A stretch of 64,000 nt of DNA, from NCBI GenBank assembly GCA_027485235.1, contig JAIXRJ010000044.1, positions 1 to 64,000 on the forward strand, written 5' to 3'. Below the pieces are notes generated by a model. That model searched no databases, had not been told where the DNA came from, and worked only from the letters and a program-made list of their open reading frames with translations. This stretch comes from Comamonadaceae bacterium. Its GTDB lineage: Bacteria; Pseudomonadota; Gammaproteobacteria; Burkholderiales; Burkholderiaceae_C. The translations under genes and the position numbers were made by a program. This document shows, one piece after another, positions 1 to 9,135 of the stretch. The stretch's first letter is position 1. Every line of letters begins with the position of its first letter.

Positions 1-95
1 CCACGGCGCTGTGGAGAGTTTTGCATCGCAGGGCTTTTGGACTTGATCGTTTCGACCTCGCGCCCCTGACGCACCAATTGATTGATGGTTGGCAT
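1..95 (-). CDS. rpsL: 30S ribosomal protein S12, N-terminal part (cut by window edge)
   Basis: The minus strand from the ATG at 95 encodes [20 protein letters not shown] and continues through [12 protein letters not shown] to the window edge. This is the characteristic betaproteobacterial S12 N-terminus. S12 sits at the 30S decoding centre. Only 31 codons are visible, and the rest of the gene lies to the left of the window. A Shine-Dalgarno-like GGGACG lies 9 nt before the ATG, and a good sigma-70 promoter lies upstream (168-196). In this group rpsL is usually the first gene of the str operon (rpsL-rpsG-fusA-tufA), which cannot be checked here. Confidence 0.93.
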
Positions 96-167
96 TGTTT
101 GTAACGTCCCTAAACGTTGAATTTCAGAAAAAGAAACTTCTCCGCCCCAAAAGCGGAAAAGCCCGCC

Positions 168-196
168 AGTATAACCGCCCAAGTGATTGGTGGCAA
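168..196 (-). promoter_or_regulatory. sigma-70 promoter of rpsL
   Basis: On the minus strand TTGCCA (196-191) and TATACT (173-168) are separated by exactly 17 nt. Each hexamer matches consensus at 5 of 6 positions. Transcription would start near 161, giving a leader of about 65 nt before the rpsL ATG at 95. The promoter lies between the stop of the D,D-carboxypeptidase gene (232) and rpsL, so rpsL does not depend on read-through. Confidence 0.75.
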
Positions 197-231
197 GTTA
201 CCCTCAATTTGAAGGCTGACCGCCGGCCAGA

Positions 232-1380
232 TCACCTGATCCACAAGCGAACGGCATCCCAGGCGCGGCCCATGACGCCCGCTTGTTCGACGGCTTCGAG
301 CGCCACCAAGGGCACTTCGAACAAAGGCTGCTCACCGCGCAACACTTTCAATGAGCCCACCGACTGGCCTTTGGCAAAAGGTGCGACCAAGGGCTCGGGT
401 CGGACCACTTGGGTTTTGATTTGCGCGGCACTGCCTGCTGGCACCGCGATGATCAGGGGCTGAAAGGAACCCAATTTCAATTCGCTCGATTTGCCCTTCC
501 AAACCGATGGCATGGCCACTGGCTGCTTGGCTTCAAACAACTTGACCGCATCGAATGCGGCATAACCCCAGTTCAGGAGTTTTTGACTTTCATTGGAGCG
601 TGCGTTTTCGCTGTCCGTACCCACCACAATGGACAGCAAACGACGTGTCCCCACATTGGGAAAATCCCGTTTGGCCGTCGCAACCAAGCAGTAGCCAGCC
701 GCCTGGGTGTGGCCCGTTTTCAAGCCGTCCACTGAAGGATCGCGGAACAGCAACAGGTTCCGATTGGACTCATTGGCCGCTGGCGTACCCGGATAACGGT
801 ACTTTTTGATCGCATAAAAAGGCACATATTCCGGAAAATCGCGCATCAAACGGGTGGCCAAAATGCTCAAGTCGCGCACCGTGGTGCTGTGCCCGGCGGC
901 CGTCAAACCTTCGGGATTTTTGTACTGGGTCTGGTTCATGCCCAGTGACTTGGCCTGTTCATTCATCATTTGCACGAAACGCTCTGCACTTCCGCCGACC
1001 CCTTCTGCCAAGGCCATCGTGGCATCGTTTCCCGACTGGACAATCATGCCTTTGATGAGGTCTTCCACTGGCACCTTCATTTTGGGATCGATGAACATGC
1101 GGGAGCCAGGCATTTTCCAGGCCCGTTCGGACACGGCAAGGGCTTGCTTGAGGTCCAACTTGCGCGTTTTCAAGGCTTCGAACACCAAATAGGCCGTCAT
1201 CAGCTTGGTCAAGGAGGCCGGCTCAATGGTGGTGTCAGGATCCTTGGCGGCCAAAACCTGGTTGGCTGTGACATCCAGCAACAAATAAGCCTTCGCAGCA
1301 ATCTCGGGCGCTTGCGGCATTTGTGCCTGAGCGACCGATGCCCCGAAGGCAAGCAACACAATTTGAATAAAAAGTTTCAT
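232..1380 (-). CDS. dacC: D-alanyl-D-alanine carboxypeptidase (PBP5/6 type)
   Basis: This 382-residue penicillin-binding protein trims the terminal D-Ala from peptidoglycan pentapeptides in the periplasm. The three active-site motifs are visible: SLTK at residues 56-59, SGN at 116-118 and KTG at 221-223. A signal peptide ends near AQA (residue 20). The C-terminal part fits the PBP5 beta-sandwich domain and ends in an amphipathic helix (VMGRAWDAVRLWIR) of the kind that anchors PBP5 proteins to the membrane surface. I chose the ATG at 1380 because it begins the signal peptide; an in-frame start at 1413 would add 11 residues ahead of it. The symbol dacC or dacA is by family only. Confidence 0.92.
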   Translation of the reverse strand: MKLFIQIVLLAFGASVAQAQMPQAPEIAAKAYLLLDVTANQVLAAKDPDTTIEPASLTKLMTAYLVFEALKTRKLDLKQALAVSERAWKMPGSRMFIDPKMKVPVEDLIKGMIVQSGNDATMALAEGVGGSAERFVQMMNEQAKSLGMNQTQYKNPEGLTAAGHSTTVRDLSILATRLMRDFPEYVPFYAIKKYRYPGTPAANESNRNLLLFRDPSVDGLKTGHTQAAGYCLVATAKRDFPNVGTRRLLSIVVGTDSENARSNESQKLLNWGYAAFDAVKLFEAKQPVAMPSVWKGKSSELKLGSFQPLIIAVPAGSAAQIKTQVVRPEPLVAPFAKGQSVGSLKVLRGEQPLFEVPLVALEAVEQAGVMGRAWDAVRLWIR

Positions 1381-1420
1381 GGAACCCATCCAGGGCCGCA
1401 GCAGCCCATGCAAAAGAAAG

Positions 1421-2047
1421 TCAGGCCTGCAGGTGGCGGACCACCAATGACCGCAAAAGTGGCAATTGTCCGTGAAAGAAGTGCGCCACGCCGGGAATCA
1501 CCGTCACCGGCAAGGATTGCGGTCTGGCCCAATCCATCACGCTGCTCAGCGCCACGGTGTCGTCTTGCTCACCATGAATGACCAAGGTGCGATCGTGCCA
1601 ATCGGGTGGTACGGGCGCCACACTGAAACGCGACGCCGCCGTGCCCACCAAAACCAATTTCTCCACACTGCGTTGCAGGTGCAAAGCCTGGGCCACATGG
1701 CTGGTGACATAAGCCCCAAAAGAAAAGCCTGCCAAAGCCACAGGACCCTCTGGCACCACTTGGTCAATGACCGCGCGCATGTCTGCCACTTCGCCAGGCC
1801 CTCCGTCGTGGCTGCCCGCACTGGCACCCACCCCCCTGAAGTTGAAGCGCACAGCTTGCCAACCGCACTGTACAAATGCGCGGGCCAAGGTTTGCACCAC
1901 TTTGTTGTGCATGGTGCCGCCATACAAAGGATGCGGGTGCGCAATGATGACCGTTCCCCTCACGGGCCCGTCGACGGGTAGATCGCGCAGGGCCTCCACC
2001 GAACCTGCGCCGCCATGCAAGCCGATTGCCTGAGTCGCCGAATTCAT
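1421..2047 (-). CDS. alpha/beta hydrolase of the dienelactone-hydrolase-like group
   Basis: This 208-residue alpha/beta-hydrolase has an oxyanion-region motif HPHPLYGG and a nucleophile elbow GFSFG with Ser109. Acidic and histidine partners of the triad are visible at GEQDDTV and GVAHFFHG. There is no signal peptide, so it should be cytosolic. The natural substrate is unknown. The ATG at 2047 overlaps the stop of the upstream ferredoxin gene in a TGATG arrangement, which implies translational coupling. An in-frame TTG at 2050 is less likely to be the start. The hydrolase-ferredoxin pairing is clear, but I know no pathway that explains it. Confidence 0.85.
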   Translation of the reverse strand: MNSATQAIGLHGGAGSVEALRDLPVDGPVRGTVIIAHPHPLYGGTMHNKVVQTLARAFVQCGWQAVRFNFRGVGASAGSHDGGPGEVADMRAVIDQVVPEGPVALAGFSFGAYVTSHVAQALHLQRSVEKLVLVGTAASRFSVAPVPPDWHDRTLVIHGEQDDTVALSSVMDWARPQSLPVTVIPGVAHFFHGQLPLLRSLVVRHLQA

Positions 2048-2391
2048 CAACGACCCAAATGTTCGGGTGTCCGCAATCGCTCCACCACTTGACCGTTTTT
2101 CAGGTGAGATTCAACGATTTCATCAATGTCGGCATGGTCCACGTAGCTGTACCAGACGGCCTCAGGATAGACCACAGCCACAGGACCGCCGGCACACCGG
2201 TCCAAGCAGCCCGACTTGTTCACCCGCACTTGGCCGGGCCCTGCCAAGCCCAAGGCCTTGACGCGGTTTTTGCAATGGTCAAAAGCCTCTTGCGCATTGT
2301 GCTGCGCGCAGCAAGCCTCGCCGTTTTTTCGCTCATTGAGACAGAAAAAAACATGCCGTTTGAAATAAGAAGGTTGGTCAGCGTCAGTCAT
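2047..2391 (-). CDS. thioredoxin-like [2Fe-2S] ferredoxin
   Basis: This 114-residue protein belongs to the thioredoxin-like [2Fe-2S] ferredoxins (Shethna type). It shows an N-terminal strand HVFFCLNERKNGEACC and a later cysteine pair CLDRC in a KSGCLDRCAGGP context. These supply the four cluster ligands. The C-terminal half (VVYPEAVWYSYVD) is also typical of the family. It probably donates or accepts electrons in the cytosol; the partner is unknown. Its stop overlaps the hydrolase start by one base (TGATG), so the two genes form an operon. Confidence 0.88.
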   Translation of the reverse strand: MTDADQPSYFKRHVFFCLNERKNGEACCAQHNAQEAFDHCKNRVKALGLAGPGQVRVNKSGCLDRCAGGPVAVVYPEAVWYSYVDHADIDEIVESHLKNGQVVERLRTPEHLGR

Positions 2392-2414
2392 CTGCCCATT
2401 TTAGGCCTGCGGCG

Positions 2415-3515
2415 TCAAGGCTGGCGTGCCGCCTTCACCGAAGCCAAACGGTTCACCAGATAAATCAAGCAGGCAAACGGCCACAACCAGCCCAGCCACT
2501 GGATCATCCCGTGGAAACGGATGAAGCGCCCCCGCTCCCAAGTCTGCAGCGTCAAGGAAAAGTAAACATCGGCTGATGCATTGTTGAGCAGGCTCAGTTG
2601 CCACACCAAAGCAACCAAAGCCAGCACCAAACACATCCGGGAAGAAGCCCAAAACATGGCCACCAGTCCCAACAAGCAGACGCCCAAACCAACGGCCACC
2701 TCTGCGCTGACCCAGACCCACGCATGCGCCGGGCCATAGGTCAAAGCTGCAGACAATGCGCTCGCAGAAACACCCCACACCATCACCGCCAAGGCCGCTA
2801 CCACGCGTTGCGGCCTTTGCCGCAAAACGCTGAACGCCAACAAGCAGGGCAGCCACAGGCCAATGGCCACACACAAGATTTCACTGACCGGCAACAAAGG
2901 CTGCAATTCAATTTCACGCAGGGGCACCCAATCAAGCCAAGGCGTGCCTTCCAGCATATCGGCCAAGGCCGCCTCGACACGCTCGAGCACCTGCCCCAGA
3001 CCAAACACCACAGGCGCAGGAAACAACAAAGCCAGCGGCCACACCGCCAGCAAGGCCAAAGCGCCATCGGCATCGCTCACGAACCACCGGTCCCGAAACC
3101 GGCTCCAGCGCTCGATCACGCCCACCCACACCAAGGCACGCGCCGTCACCGCCCCAAGCCAGGCACCTGTCACGTTGAGCACCGCATCCACATTGGAGGG
3201 CACCCGCACGGGCAAGAAGGTCTGCAAGGTTTCCATGCACAAGGACAAGCCGGCCGCACTCAGGGTCGCGATCCAAATCGCAGGCCATTCGTGCCGTGTC
3301 CTGTGCAAGGCCAATGCCAGCAAAAATCCCATCGGGGCGTAGCCCAAAACATTGGACAGCACATCAAAACCGGTCCAGTATTGGGGCAGAGGCGCCGTCA
3401 AAAACGCCCAAGGCGCAATCCCCTGAATGCGCCAATTGTCAAAGGGATACAGGCTCGCATACACGATCAGGACCGCGTAAGTCCAGGCGAGTGGCCAAAC
3501 TGCGGTTTTGCGCAT
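2415..3515 (-). CDS. VanZ family integral membrane protein
   Basis: This 366-residue membrane protein has an N-terminal VanZ-like domain. Typical features are an early TM segment ending in YASLYPFDNW, then DVLSNVLGYAPMGFLLAL, then METLQTFLPVRVPSNVDAVLN. About nine or ten further hydrophobic segments follow. The VanZ family is named for a teicoplanin-resistance protein, but its chromosomal members have no settled function. I chose the ATG at 3515; in-frame GTG and TTG codons at 3530 and 3533 would add six residues. It lies 21 nt downstream of hemJ and may be co-transcribed. Confidence 0.85.
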   Translation of the reverse strand: MRKTAVWPLAWTYAVLIVYASLYPFDNWRIQGIAPWAFLTAPLPQYWTGFDVLSNVLGYAPMGFLLALALHRTRHEWPAIWIATLSAAGLSLCMETLQTFLPVRVPSNVDAVLNVTGAWLGAVTARALVWVGVIERWSRFRDRWFVSDADGALALLAVWPLALLFPAPVVFGLGQVLERVEAALADMLEGTPWLDWVPLREIELQPLLPVSEILCVAIGLWLPCLLAFSVLRQRPQRVVAALAVMVWGVSASALSAALTYGPAHAWVWVSAEVAVGLGVCLLGLVAMFWASSRMCLVLALVALVWQLSLLNNASADVYFSLTLQTWERGRFIRFHGMIQWLGWLWPFACLIYLVNRLASVKAARQP

Positions 3516-3536
3516 GGTGAGTTGGTGCACCAAGCA

Positions 3537-3965
3537 TCAAAAGGGCTTGACCACCACCAAAATGACCGCGGCCACCATCATCAAAACAGGCACTTCGTTG
3601 AACCAGCGGAACCAGACATGTCCGCGTGGCATCTGTCCGCTTTCAAATTTTCGCAACAGCAGGCCACAGCTGTGGTGGTAAGCGATCAACGCCAACACAA
3701 TCGCCAACTTGGCGTGCATCCATCCCTGTCCCGGGCCTCGGCCGATGCCATAAACCCACCAGAGCCAGACCCCCAAGGCCAAAGCGGGCACCGCCAAAAT
3801 GGTCATGAATTTGTAAAGTTTGCGCGCCATCAGCAACAAACGCGCGCGCTCAGCGCGGGATGCGGGCTCGACCATGGCCAAGTTCACAAAAATCCGGGGC
3901 AGATAAAACAAGCCTGCAAACCAGCTGGCAATGAAGACGATGTGAAAGGCTTTGATCCAGAGCAT
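3537..3965 (-). CDS. hemJ: protoporphyrinogen IX oxidase HemJ (CopD-like)
   Basis: This 142-residue, four-helix inner-membrane protein oxidises protoporphyrinogen IX to protoporphyrin IX in haem synthesis. The length is exactly that of the HemJ family. Diagnostic stretches are MLWIKAFHIVFIASWFAGLF (conserved His), a central HAKLAIVLALIAYHH and the C-terminal WFNEVPVLMM. I chose the ATG at 3965 because it starts the first helix; the frame is open further upstream to 4013. The neighbouring divergent gene is hemB, another haem gene, which supports the call. A terminator-bearing candidate small RNA ends 55 nt upstream. Confidence 0.9.
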   Translation of the reverse strand: MLWIKAFHIVFIASWFAGLFYLPRIFVNLAMVEPASRAERARLLLMARKLYKFMTILAVPALALGVWLWWVYGIGRGPGQGWMHAKLAIVLALIAYHHSCGLLLRKFESGQMPRGHVWFRWFNEVPVLMMVAAVILVVVKPF

Positions 3966-4019
3966 GCGACAAGTGTAGTCAGAGACCCCGCCTTGCGAAG
4001 TCCTCGGGGCCATTCGGCC

Positions 4020-4121
4020 AAAAAAAACCCTCGGCCATGGGCCGAGGGTGGGAAGCCTTTTAGTTGTGACACATCAAGGCGCCCGCTCAGGGAGGAAAAG
4101 CGGGAGGCAGCAAGCTGCCCG
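4020..4121 (-). ncRNA. candidate trans-acting small RNA with C-rich anti-Shine-Dalgarno loop
   Basis: This minus-strand stretch has all parts of a stand-alone sRNA. A promoter-like TTGTTA (4156-4151), 17 nt spacer and TAAATT (4133-4128) predict a start near 4121. Then follow hairpin 1, GGCAGC/GCTGCC (4106-4119, CUUG loop), and hairpin 2, CCCGCT/AGCGGG (4082-4104), whose 11-nt loop reads UUUCCUCCCUG. Last comes a perfect 9-bp stem CCCTCGGCC/GGCCGAGGG (4028-4048) followed by eight U residues (4027-4020), a textbook intrinsic terminator. The CCUCC loop is complementary to GGAGG ribosome-binding sites. It could alternatively be a terminated leader of hemJ, which starts 55 nt further on. No family name is claimed. 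Confidence 0.6.
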
Positions 4122-4127
4122 TGAGGG

Positions 4128-4156
4128 AATTTATCAAATAACAAATCCGATAACAA
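4128..4156 (-). promoter_or_regulatory. putative promoter of the candidate small RNA
   Basis: On the minus strand TTGTTA (4156-4151) and TAAATT (4133-4128) are 17 nt apart, each matching consensus at 4 of 6 bases. The surrounding DNA is unusually AT-rich for this window. The predicted start, about 4121, falls just before the first hairpin of the candidate sRNA. The same 217-nt intergenic DNA must also hold the hemB promoter on the plus strand. Confidence 0.45.
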
Positions 4157-4186
4157 GCTTGTTTCCAATTTTTTTATTACTTTTGA

Positions 4187-5269
<1,083 letters not shown>

Positions 5270-5275
5270 TCGGCC

Positions 5276-6400
5276 ATGCGGGTCTTCACGGTTTCAGGGC
5301 ACCAGGTTCACACCGGGCTGACCTTGACACGTGAATTGCCCGAGCACGGTTATGTCTGGATTGCCTGCTCTCGGGTGCGGTTTCAAGAAGAGTTGGCTTT
5401 GATTCAGGACAGGCTGCAAGAGCTCACCGGTCAAACTTTGGTTGACCTGCACGTGTCGGACCTGCTGAACGCCCAATTGCCTTCGCGCTTTGACTACAGT
5501 GCGCATTACGACCTGCTGGTGTTTCGCAGGCTGGCCCAACGTTTGGACAGCAGCGCAGACGCACCGCACAACGGCCTGACCCTGCAGGTCGGCAAACGCC
5601 CCGGCCCGCCGGTGTTGCAGCGCATCGACACCAGCCCGGTGGGCTTTGCGGTGTTTGACCGGGTTTTGATCAGCGTGCACCCGGCCGATTGCGCCGTTCA
5701 GGAGGCTTATGCCAGCCGACTGTTGGCCAGCACGCAAGTCCTGGACGTCAAGGACTTGCGCTCCACAGGGGCCCGCGGTGTGCCCAGCAGCCCAGCCGAC
5801 ATGATGCTGCGCATCGTGAACCAGATGGTGGACAGTTATCTGGACTTGCGTCGTGAACTCAGCCGACAACTGGACCACTGGCAAGCGGAGTTGCTCAGTC
5901 CGCGCACCCGTTTCAACCGCTGGGACGCCCTGCTGCACGCGCGGCTGGCTTTGCACCAAATTGAATCGCTGTGCGACGACCAACGCACCGCCCTTCAGGC
6001 TTGGACCGAGTCGCTCAACAGCTGGGGCGTGAACCCCGACAGCGCAGCTGAGCTGGAACACGAGCTGCTCAAAATCCGCAGCCGCGACGTGCTCGAGCAC
6101 ATCGACAGGGTGGTGCAACACGTGCGACGGCTGGAGCACAACACCGAGACCGCGGTGCAAATGCACTTCAGCGTGCAGGGCAACCGCACCAACGACACCA
6201 TGCGCACCTTGACGGCTTTGACCGCCATTTTTTTGCCTTTGAACCTGATCGCGGGCATTTTTGGCATGAACTTCGAGTTCATCCCCTGGCTGCACATGAC
6301 CAGCGCCTTTTGGTGGACGCTGGGCGGCATGGGGGCCATTGCCACCACGATGGGCTTGGTGTTTTGGCGCAAGCGCTACCTGGCCCGTTCGAGTGAATGA
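5276..6400 (+). CDS. CorA/ZntB family divalent cation transporter
   Basis: This 374-residue protein has the CorA/ZntB layout: a large cytoplasmic N-terminal domain, a long helix and two C-terminal TM helices joined by the signature GMN (in IAGIFGMNFEFIPWLH). The second TM segment is followed by a basic tail (WRKRYLARSSE). CorA proteins pass Mg2+ and sometimes Co2+ or Ni2+, while ZntB passes Zn2+. The sequence alone does not settle the ion. The start lies 6 nt after the hemB stop, so co-transcription with hemB is likely. Confidence 0.88.
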   Translation: MRVFTVSGHQVHTGLTLTRELPEHGYVWIACSRVRFQEELALIQDRLQELTGQTLVDLHVSDLLNAQLPSRFDYSAHYDLLVFRRLAQRLDSSADAPHNGLTLQVGKRPGPPVLQRIDTSPVGFAVFDRVLISVHPADCAVQEAYASRLLASTQVLDVKDLRSTGARGVPSSPADMMLRIVNQMVDSYLDLRRELSRQLDHWQAELLSPRTRFNRWDALLHARLALHQIESLCDDQRTALQAWTESLNSWGVNPDSAAELEHELLKIRSRDVLEHIDRVVQHVRRLEHNTETAVQMHFSVQGNRTNDTMRTLTALTAIFLPLNLIAGIFGMNFEFIPWLHMTSAFWWTLGGMGAIATTMGLVFWRKRYLARSSE

Positions 6401-6416
6401 GCCCTCTTGAAGCACA

Positions 6417-6466
6417 AGCCCGCGTGACCTGCCTCAGGCTGTCCTGAACAGCCGCAAGCGCGGGCT
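6417..6466. terminator. branched inverted repeat between convergent genes
   Basis: AGCCCGCG (6417-6424) pairs with CGCGGGCT (6459-6466) and encloses a second hairpin GGCTGT/ACAGCC (6437-6453). It lies between the convergent CorA-type gene (ends 6400) and dienelactone hydrolase gene (ends 6484), where a bidirectional terminator would be expected. There is no U-tract on either side, so intrinsic termination is uncertain. Confidence 0.35.
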
Positions 6467-6483
6467 AGACGCTCGCCCGCCGT

Positions 6484-7173
6484 TCAGCCCAAATGCTGCT
6501 TGAAAAACGCCAGCGTGCGTTCACGCGCCAGCTGGGCCGAAGGCGCATGCCCTGAACCACGCTGGTCGCAATTGAAACCGTGGTGCGCCGCGTAGGTGAA
6601 CACCTGCACTTGGGGCTGTGCCCTTTGGAAAGCCTCCACCGAATCCAGCGGGATCCATTTGTCTTCTTCCGCGAAGTGCGCCATGACTGGCACGCGAGGC
6701 TGGCGCGCGATTTCGGCCTCTGTGGTCACGCCGCCGCCGTAATAAGGCGCTGCCGCGCTCAGACCAGTCAATGTGCAGGCGGCACGCCAGGTCAGCAAGC
6801 CACCCCAGCAGTAACCCACGATGCCCACCTTGCCGCCCGAGACCTTGGCCGCATGGTCAATGGCCGCCTGGATGTCCTGCATCACACCGGGAGCTGGCAA
6901 AGCTTCCACGGCTGTTTTGTAGCCAAAACCCTCGCCCATGTCGGCCTCGGTGTAACCCAGTTCCACCCCCGGCTTGACACGGTGGAAGGCGGCCGGGGCC
7001 ACGGCCAGATAACCCTCCGCGGCATAGCCATCGGCCACAGCCCGAATGTGGCTGTTGACACCAAAAATTTCCTGAAGCACCACCACTGCCCCTTTGGGCG
7101 TGCCGGCCGGCCGGGCCTCGTAGGCGGGCACCCGTGTGCCCTCTGCGCTTTGGAGTTCAATCATTGTTCCCAT
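6484..7173 (-). CDS. dienelactone hydrolase family protein
   Basis: This 229-residue alpha/beta hydrolase carries the dienelactone-hydrolase nucleophile motif GYCWGG, with Cys122 replacing the usual serine. Asp and His partners lie in AEEDKWIPLD and AHHGFNCD. Family members open dienelactones to maleylacetate in chloro-aromatic degradation, but many chromosomal copies have other ester or lactone substrates. A second ATG at 7164 could be the start. The adjacent HCCA-isomerase-like gene, 27 nt upstream on the same strand, gives an aromatic-degradation flavour. No ring-cleavage dioxygenase is present nearby. Confidence 0.9.
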   Translation of the reverse strand: MGTMIELQSAEGTRVPAYEARPAGTPKGAVVVLQEIFGVNSHIRAVADGYAAEGYLAVAPAAFHRVKPGVELGYTEADMGEGFGYKTAVEALPAPGVMQDIQAAIDHAAKVSGGKVGIVGYCWGGLLTWRAACTLTGLSAAAPYYGGGVTTEAEIARQPRVPVMAHFAEEDKWIPLDSVEAFQRAQPQVQVFTYAAHHGFNCDQRGSGHAPSAQLARERTLAFFKQHLG

Positions 7174-7200
7174 GGGTTTTCCTTCATTGGTTTCAACACA

Positions 7201-7803
7201 TCAACGGGTCAGTGAACGTTCGACAAAGTCAAGACGGTCCTGCCCCCAAAAAATCTCACCCTCGATCACGTAACTCGGCGCACCAAACACGCCGGCGTCG
7301 ATGGCCGCTTGGGTATAGGTCTCGTAGCGCTCTTGCACGGCTTGGCTGTGCGACTGTGCCAACAAGCTGGCCGGCAAGTTCTGCTCGTGCAGCAATTCGG
7401 CCAGCACCTTGTCGTCGGCCATGTTGCGTTCTTGCGCCCAACAAGCGGCCAAAATCGCACCCGCGATTTGCATGGCCGCCTGGGGGCCTTGGGCCAAGTC
7501 GGCGGCAATGATCAGGCGGGCCGAATCATCGCCCCCCACGGGAAAAAACTTGGGTTTGAGGTTCAAAGGCAGCTTCAGGTGCTGGCTGAAGCGCTGTAAC
7601 TCCACCAAGCGGTAAGCCTGTCGCTGTGGTGCTCGCTGCCCCAAAGGCAAGCCGCCTGAAATCGGGAACACCTTGCCGCCCAAGTCAATGGGCATGACAC
7701 GCACCGTGGCGCCCGTGCGCTGCACGATCTCGGCCAGGCGCTGGTGGCCCAAATAAGCCCAGGGGCTTTGCGGCGCGAGGTAATAGTCCACTGTGCGACC
7801 CAT
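7201..7803 (-). CDS. 2-hydroxychromene-2-carboxylate isomerase / DsbA-like thioredoxin-fold protein
   Basis: This 200-residue protein has a kappa-GST/DsbA fold and matches the HCCA isomerase family. The N-terminus is YYLAPQSPWAYLG, with Ser13 at the position of the catalytic serine that replaces the DsbA cysteine. The C-terminal signature is GAPSYVIEGEIFWGQDRLDF. True HCCA isomerases act in naphthalene degradation with glutathione; the substrate here is unknown. The ATG at 7803 has a good Shine-Dalgarno (AGGAGG). An upstream extension of the frame to 8103 is antisense to the next gene and is not credible. Confidence 0.88.
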   Translation of the reverse strand: MGRTVDYYLAPQSPWAYLGHQRLAEIVQRTGATVRVMPIDLGGKVFPISGGLPLGQRAPQRQAYRLVELQRFSQHLKLPLNLKPKFFPVGGDDSARLIIAADLAQGPQAAMQIAGAILAACWAQERNMADDKVLAELLHEQNLPASLLAQSHSQAVQERYETYTQAAIDAGVFGAPSYVIEGEIFWGQDRLDFVERSLTR

Positions 7804-7884
7804 GCGGCCTCCTGGTTTGTTGTGTAATCTTTGAACGGAACAAGGGTTGTAACCGTTCTCACATTTTTTTGCAGGAGACATGCC

Positions 7885-8631
7885 ATGAACAAAGTCTTGT
7901 TGGTGACCGGCGGCAGCCGGGGAATCGGGGCAGCCTCCGCCCTGTTGGCGGCCCAAAATGGCTGGACGGTGGCGGTGAACTACACCGCCAACTCGCTGGC
8001 GGCCGATGAGGTGGTGCGGCAGATCCGCGCCTCGGGCGGCAACGCCATCGCCGTACAGGCCGATGTGGCCGACGAAGCGCAGGTCATGCGCATGTACGAA
8101 CACATCGACGCCAAACTCGGCCGCCTGTCCGGCTTGGTGAACAACGCGGGTGTGGTGGATGTGTATGCCCGGGTGGCCGAGATGAGTGTGGCGCGCTTGA
8201 AACGCATGTTCGACATCAACGTGCTCGGCAGCCTGGTCTGTGCCCGCGAAGCCGTGCGGCGCATGAGCACCCGCTACGGCGGCGAAGGCGGCAGCATCGT
8301 CAACGTGTCCAGCGCCGCTTCGCGCTTGGGCTCACCCGGCCAGTATGTGGACTACGCCTCGGCCAAAGGCGCGATTGACGCCTTCACGCTGGGCCTGGCC
8401 AAAGAGGTCGCCGCCGAAGGCGTGCGCGTCAACGCTGTGCGCCCCGGCCTGATCGACACCGAAATCCACGCCTCGGGCGGCCTGCCCGACCGCGTGAAAG
8501 ACCTGCAACACCTGGTGCCCATGCAACGCGGCGGCACCGCCGACGAGGTGGCGCAAAGCATTGTTTGGCTCTTGTCTGATGCTGCCAGCTACACCACCAT
8601 GAGCCTGATCGACGTCTCCGGCGGCCGCTGA
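7885..8631 (+). CDS. SDR family NAD(P)-dependent oxidoreductase
   Basis: This classical short-chain dehydrogenase has 248 residues. It shows the cofactor motif TGGSRGIG near residue 8, NNAG in the core, the catalytic Ser in VNVSSAASRLG and the YxxxK pair in YASAK. The C-terminus ends in the usual DVSGGR. It probably reduces or oxidises a hydroxyacyl or sugar substrate, NADP preference being suggested by the Arg in GGSRGIG. The ATG at 7885 has GGAGAC upstream. The stop overlaps the next start (TGATG), so it is coupled to the MaoC-like gene. The pair suggests acyl-CoA chemistry, but the substrate is not evident. Confidence 0.9.
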   Translation: MNKVLLVTGGSRGIGAASALLAAQNGWTVAVNYTANSLAADEVVRQIRASGGNAIAVQADVADEAQVMRMYEHIDAKLGRLSGLVNNAGVVDVYARVAEMSVARLKRMFDINVLGSLVCAREAVRRMSTRYGGEGGSIVNVSSAASRLGSPGQYVDYASAKGAIDAFTLGLAKEVAAEGVRVNAVRPGLIDTEIHASGGLPDRVKDLQHLVPMQRGGTADEVAQSIVWLLSDAASYTTMSLIDVSGGR

Positions 8632-9104
8632 TGGGGCCCATTCAGACCCCTATCAAGTATTACTGGGAAGACATGGTGGTGGGCCAAGTGCGCGACCTGG
8701 GCACCATCTCGCCCACCCGCGAAGAGATCATCGCCTTTGCCACCCAGTTTGACCCCCAGCCCTTTCACCTGGACGATGAAGCGGCCAAGGCCTCGGTCTT
8801 TGGCGCCCTGTCGGCCAGCGGCTGGCACACCTGCTCGATGGCCATGCGGCTGATGGTCACCAACTTTTTGTGCGAAACATCGAGTCTGGGCTCGCCGGGC
8901 CTGGAAGGCATCAAGTGGCTCAAGCCCGTCTACCCGGGCGACATCTTGCGCATGCAAAGCACCCTGCTCGAGACCAAACCCATGCGCAAACGGCCCGATG
9001 TGGGCATGACGCGCAACCTGTGGGAAATGTTCAACCAGCACGGTGACCAGGTGCTGCACATGGAAGGCTGGGGCATGTTCAGAAGGCGTACGCCAGCAGC
9101 CTGA
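8631..9104 (+). CDS. MaoC-like dehydratase
   Basis: This 157-residue single hot-dog-domain protein has the hydratase motif FDPQPFHLDDEAAKAS followed by GLSASGWHT-like residues (GALSASGWHT). This corresponds to the Asp/His dyad of R-specific enoyl-CoA hydratases. It would hydrate or dehydrate an acyl-CoA. The one-base overlap with the SDR stop (TGATG) shows that the two are co-translated. Together they could form a hydratase/dehydrogenase module of a beta-oxidation-like route. Confidence 0.88.
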   Translation: MGPIQTPIKYYWEDMVVGQVRDLGTISPTREEIIAFATQFDPQPFHLDDEAAKASVFGALSASGWHTCSMAMRLMVTNFLCETSSLGSPGLEGIKWLKPVYPGDILRMQSTLLETKPMRKRPDVGMTRNLWEMFNQHGDQVLHMEGWGMFRRRTPAA

Positions 9105-9135
9105 ACAGCCGCCTGAAGCCGGTCACAATGCGGCG

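Noticed and set aside
2598-4124. 508-codon plus-strand frame over VanZ and hemJ
   Set aside because: It is Gln/His/Pro-rich noise opposite two recognisable membrane-protein genes.
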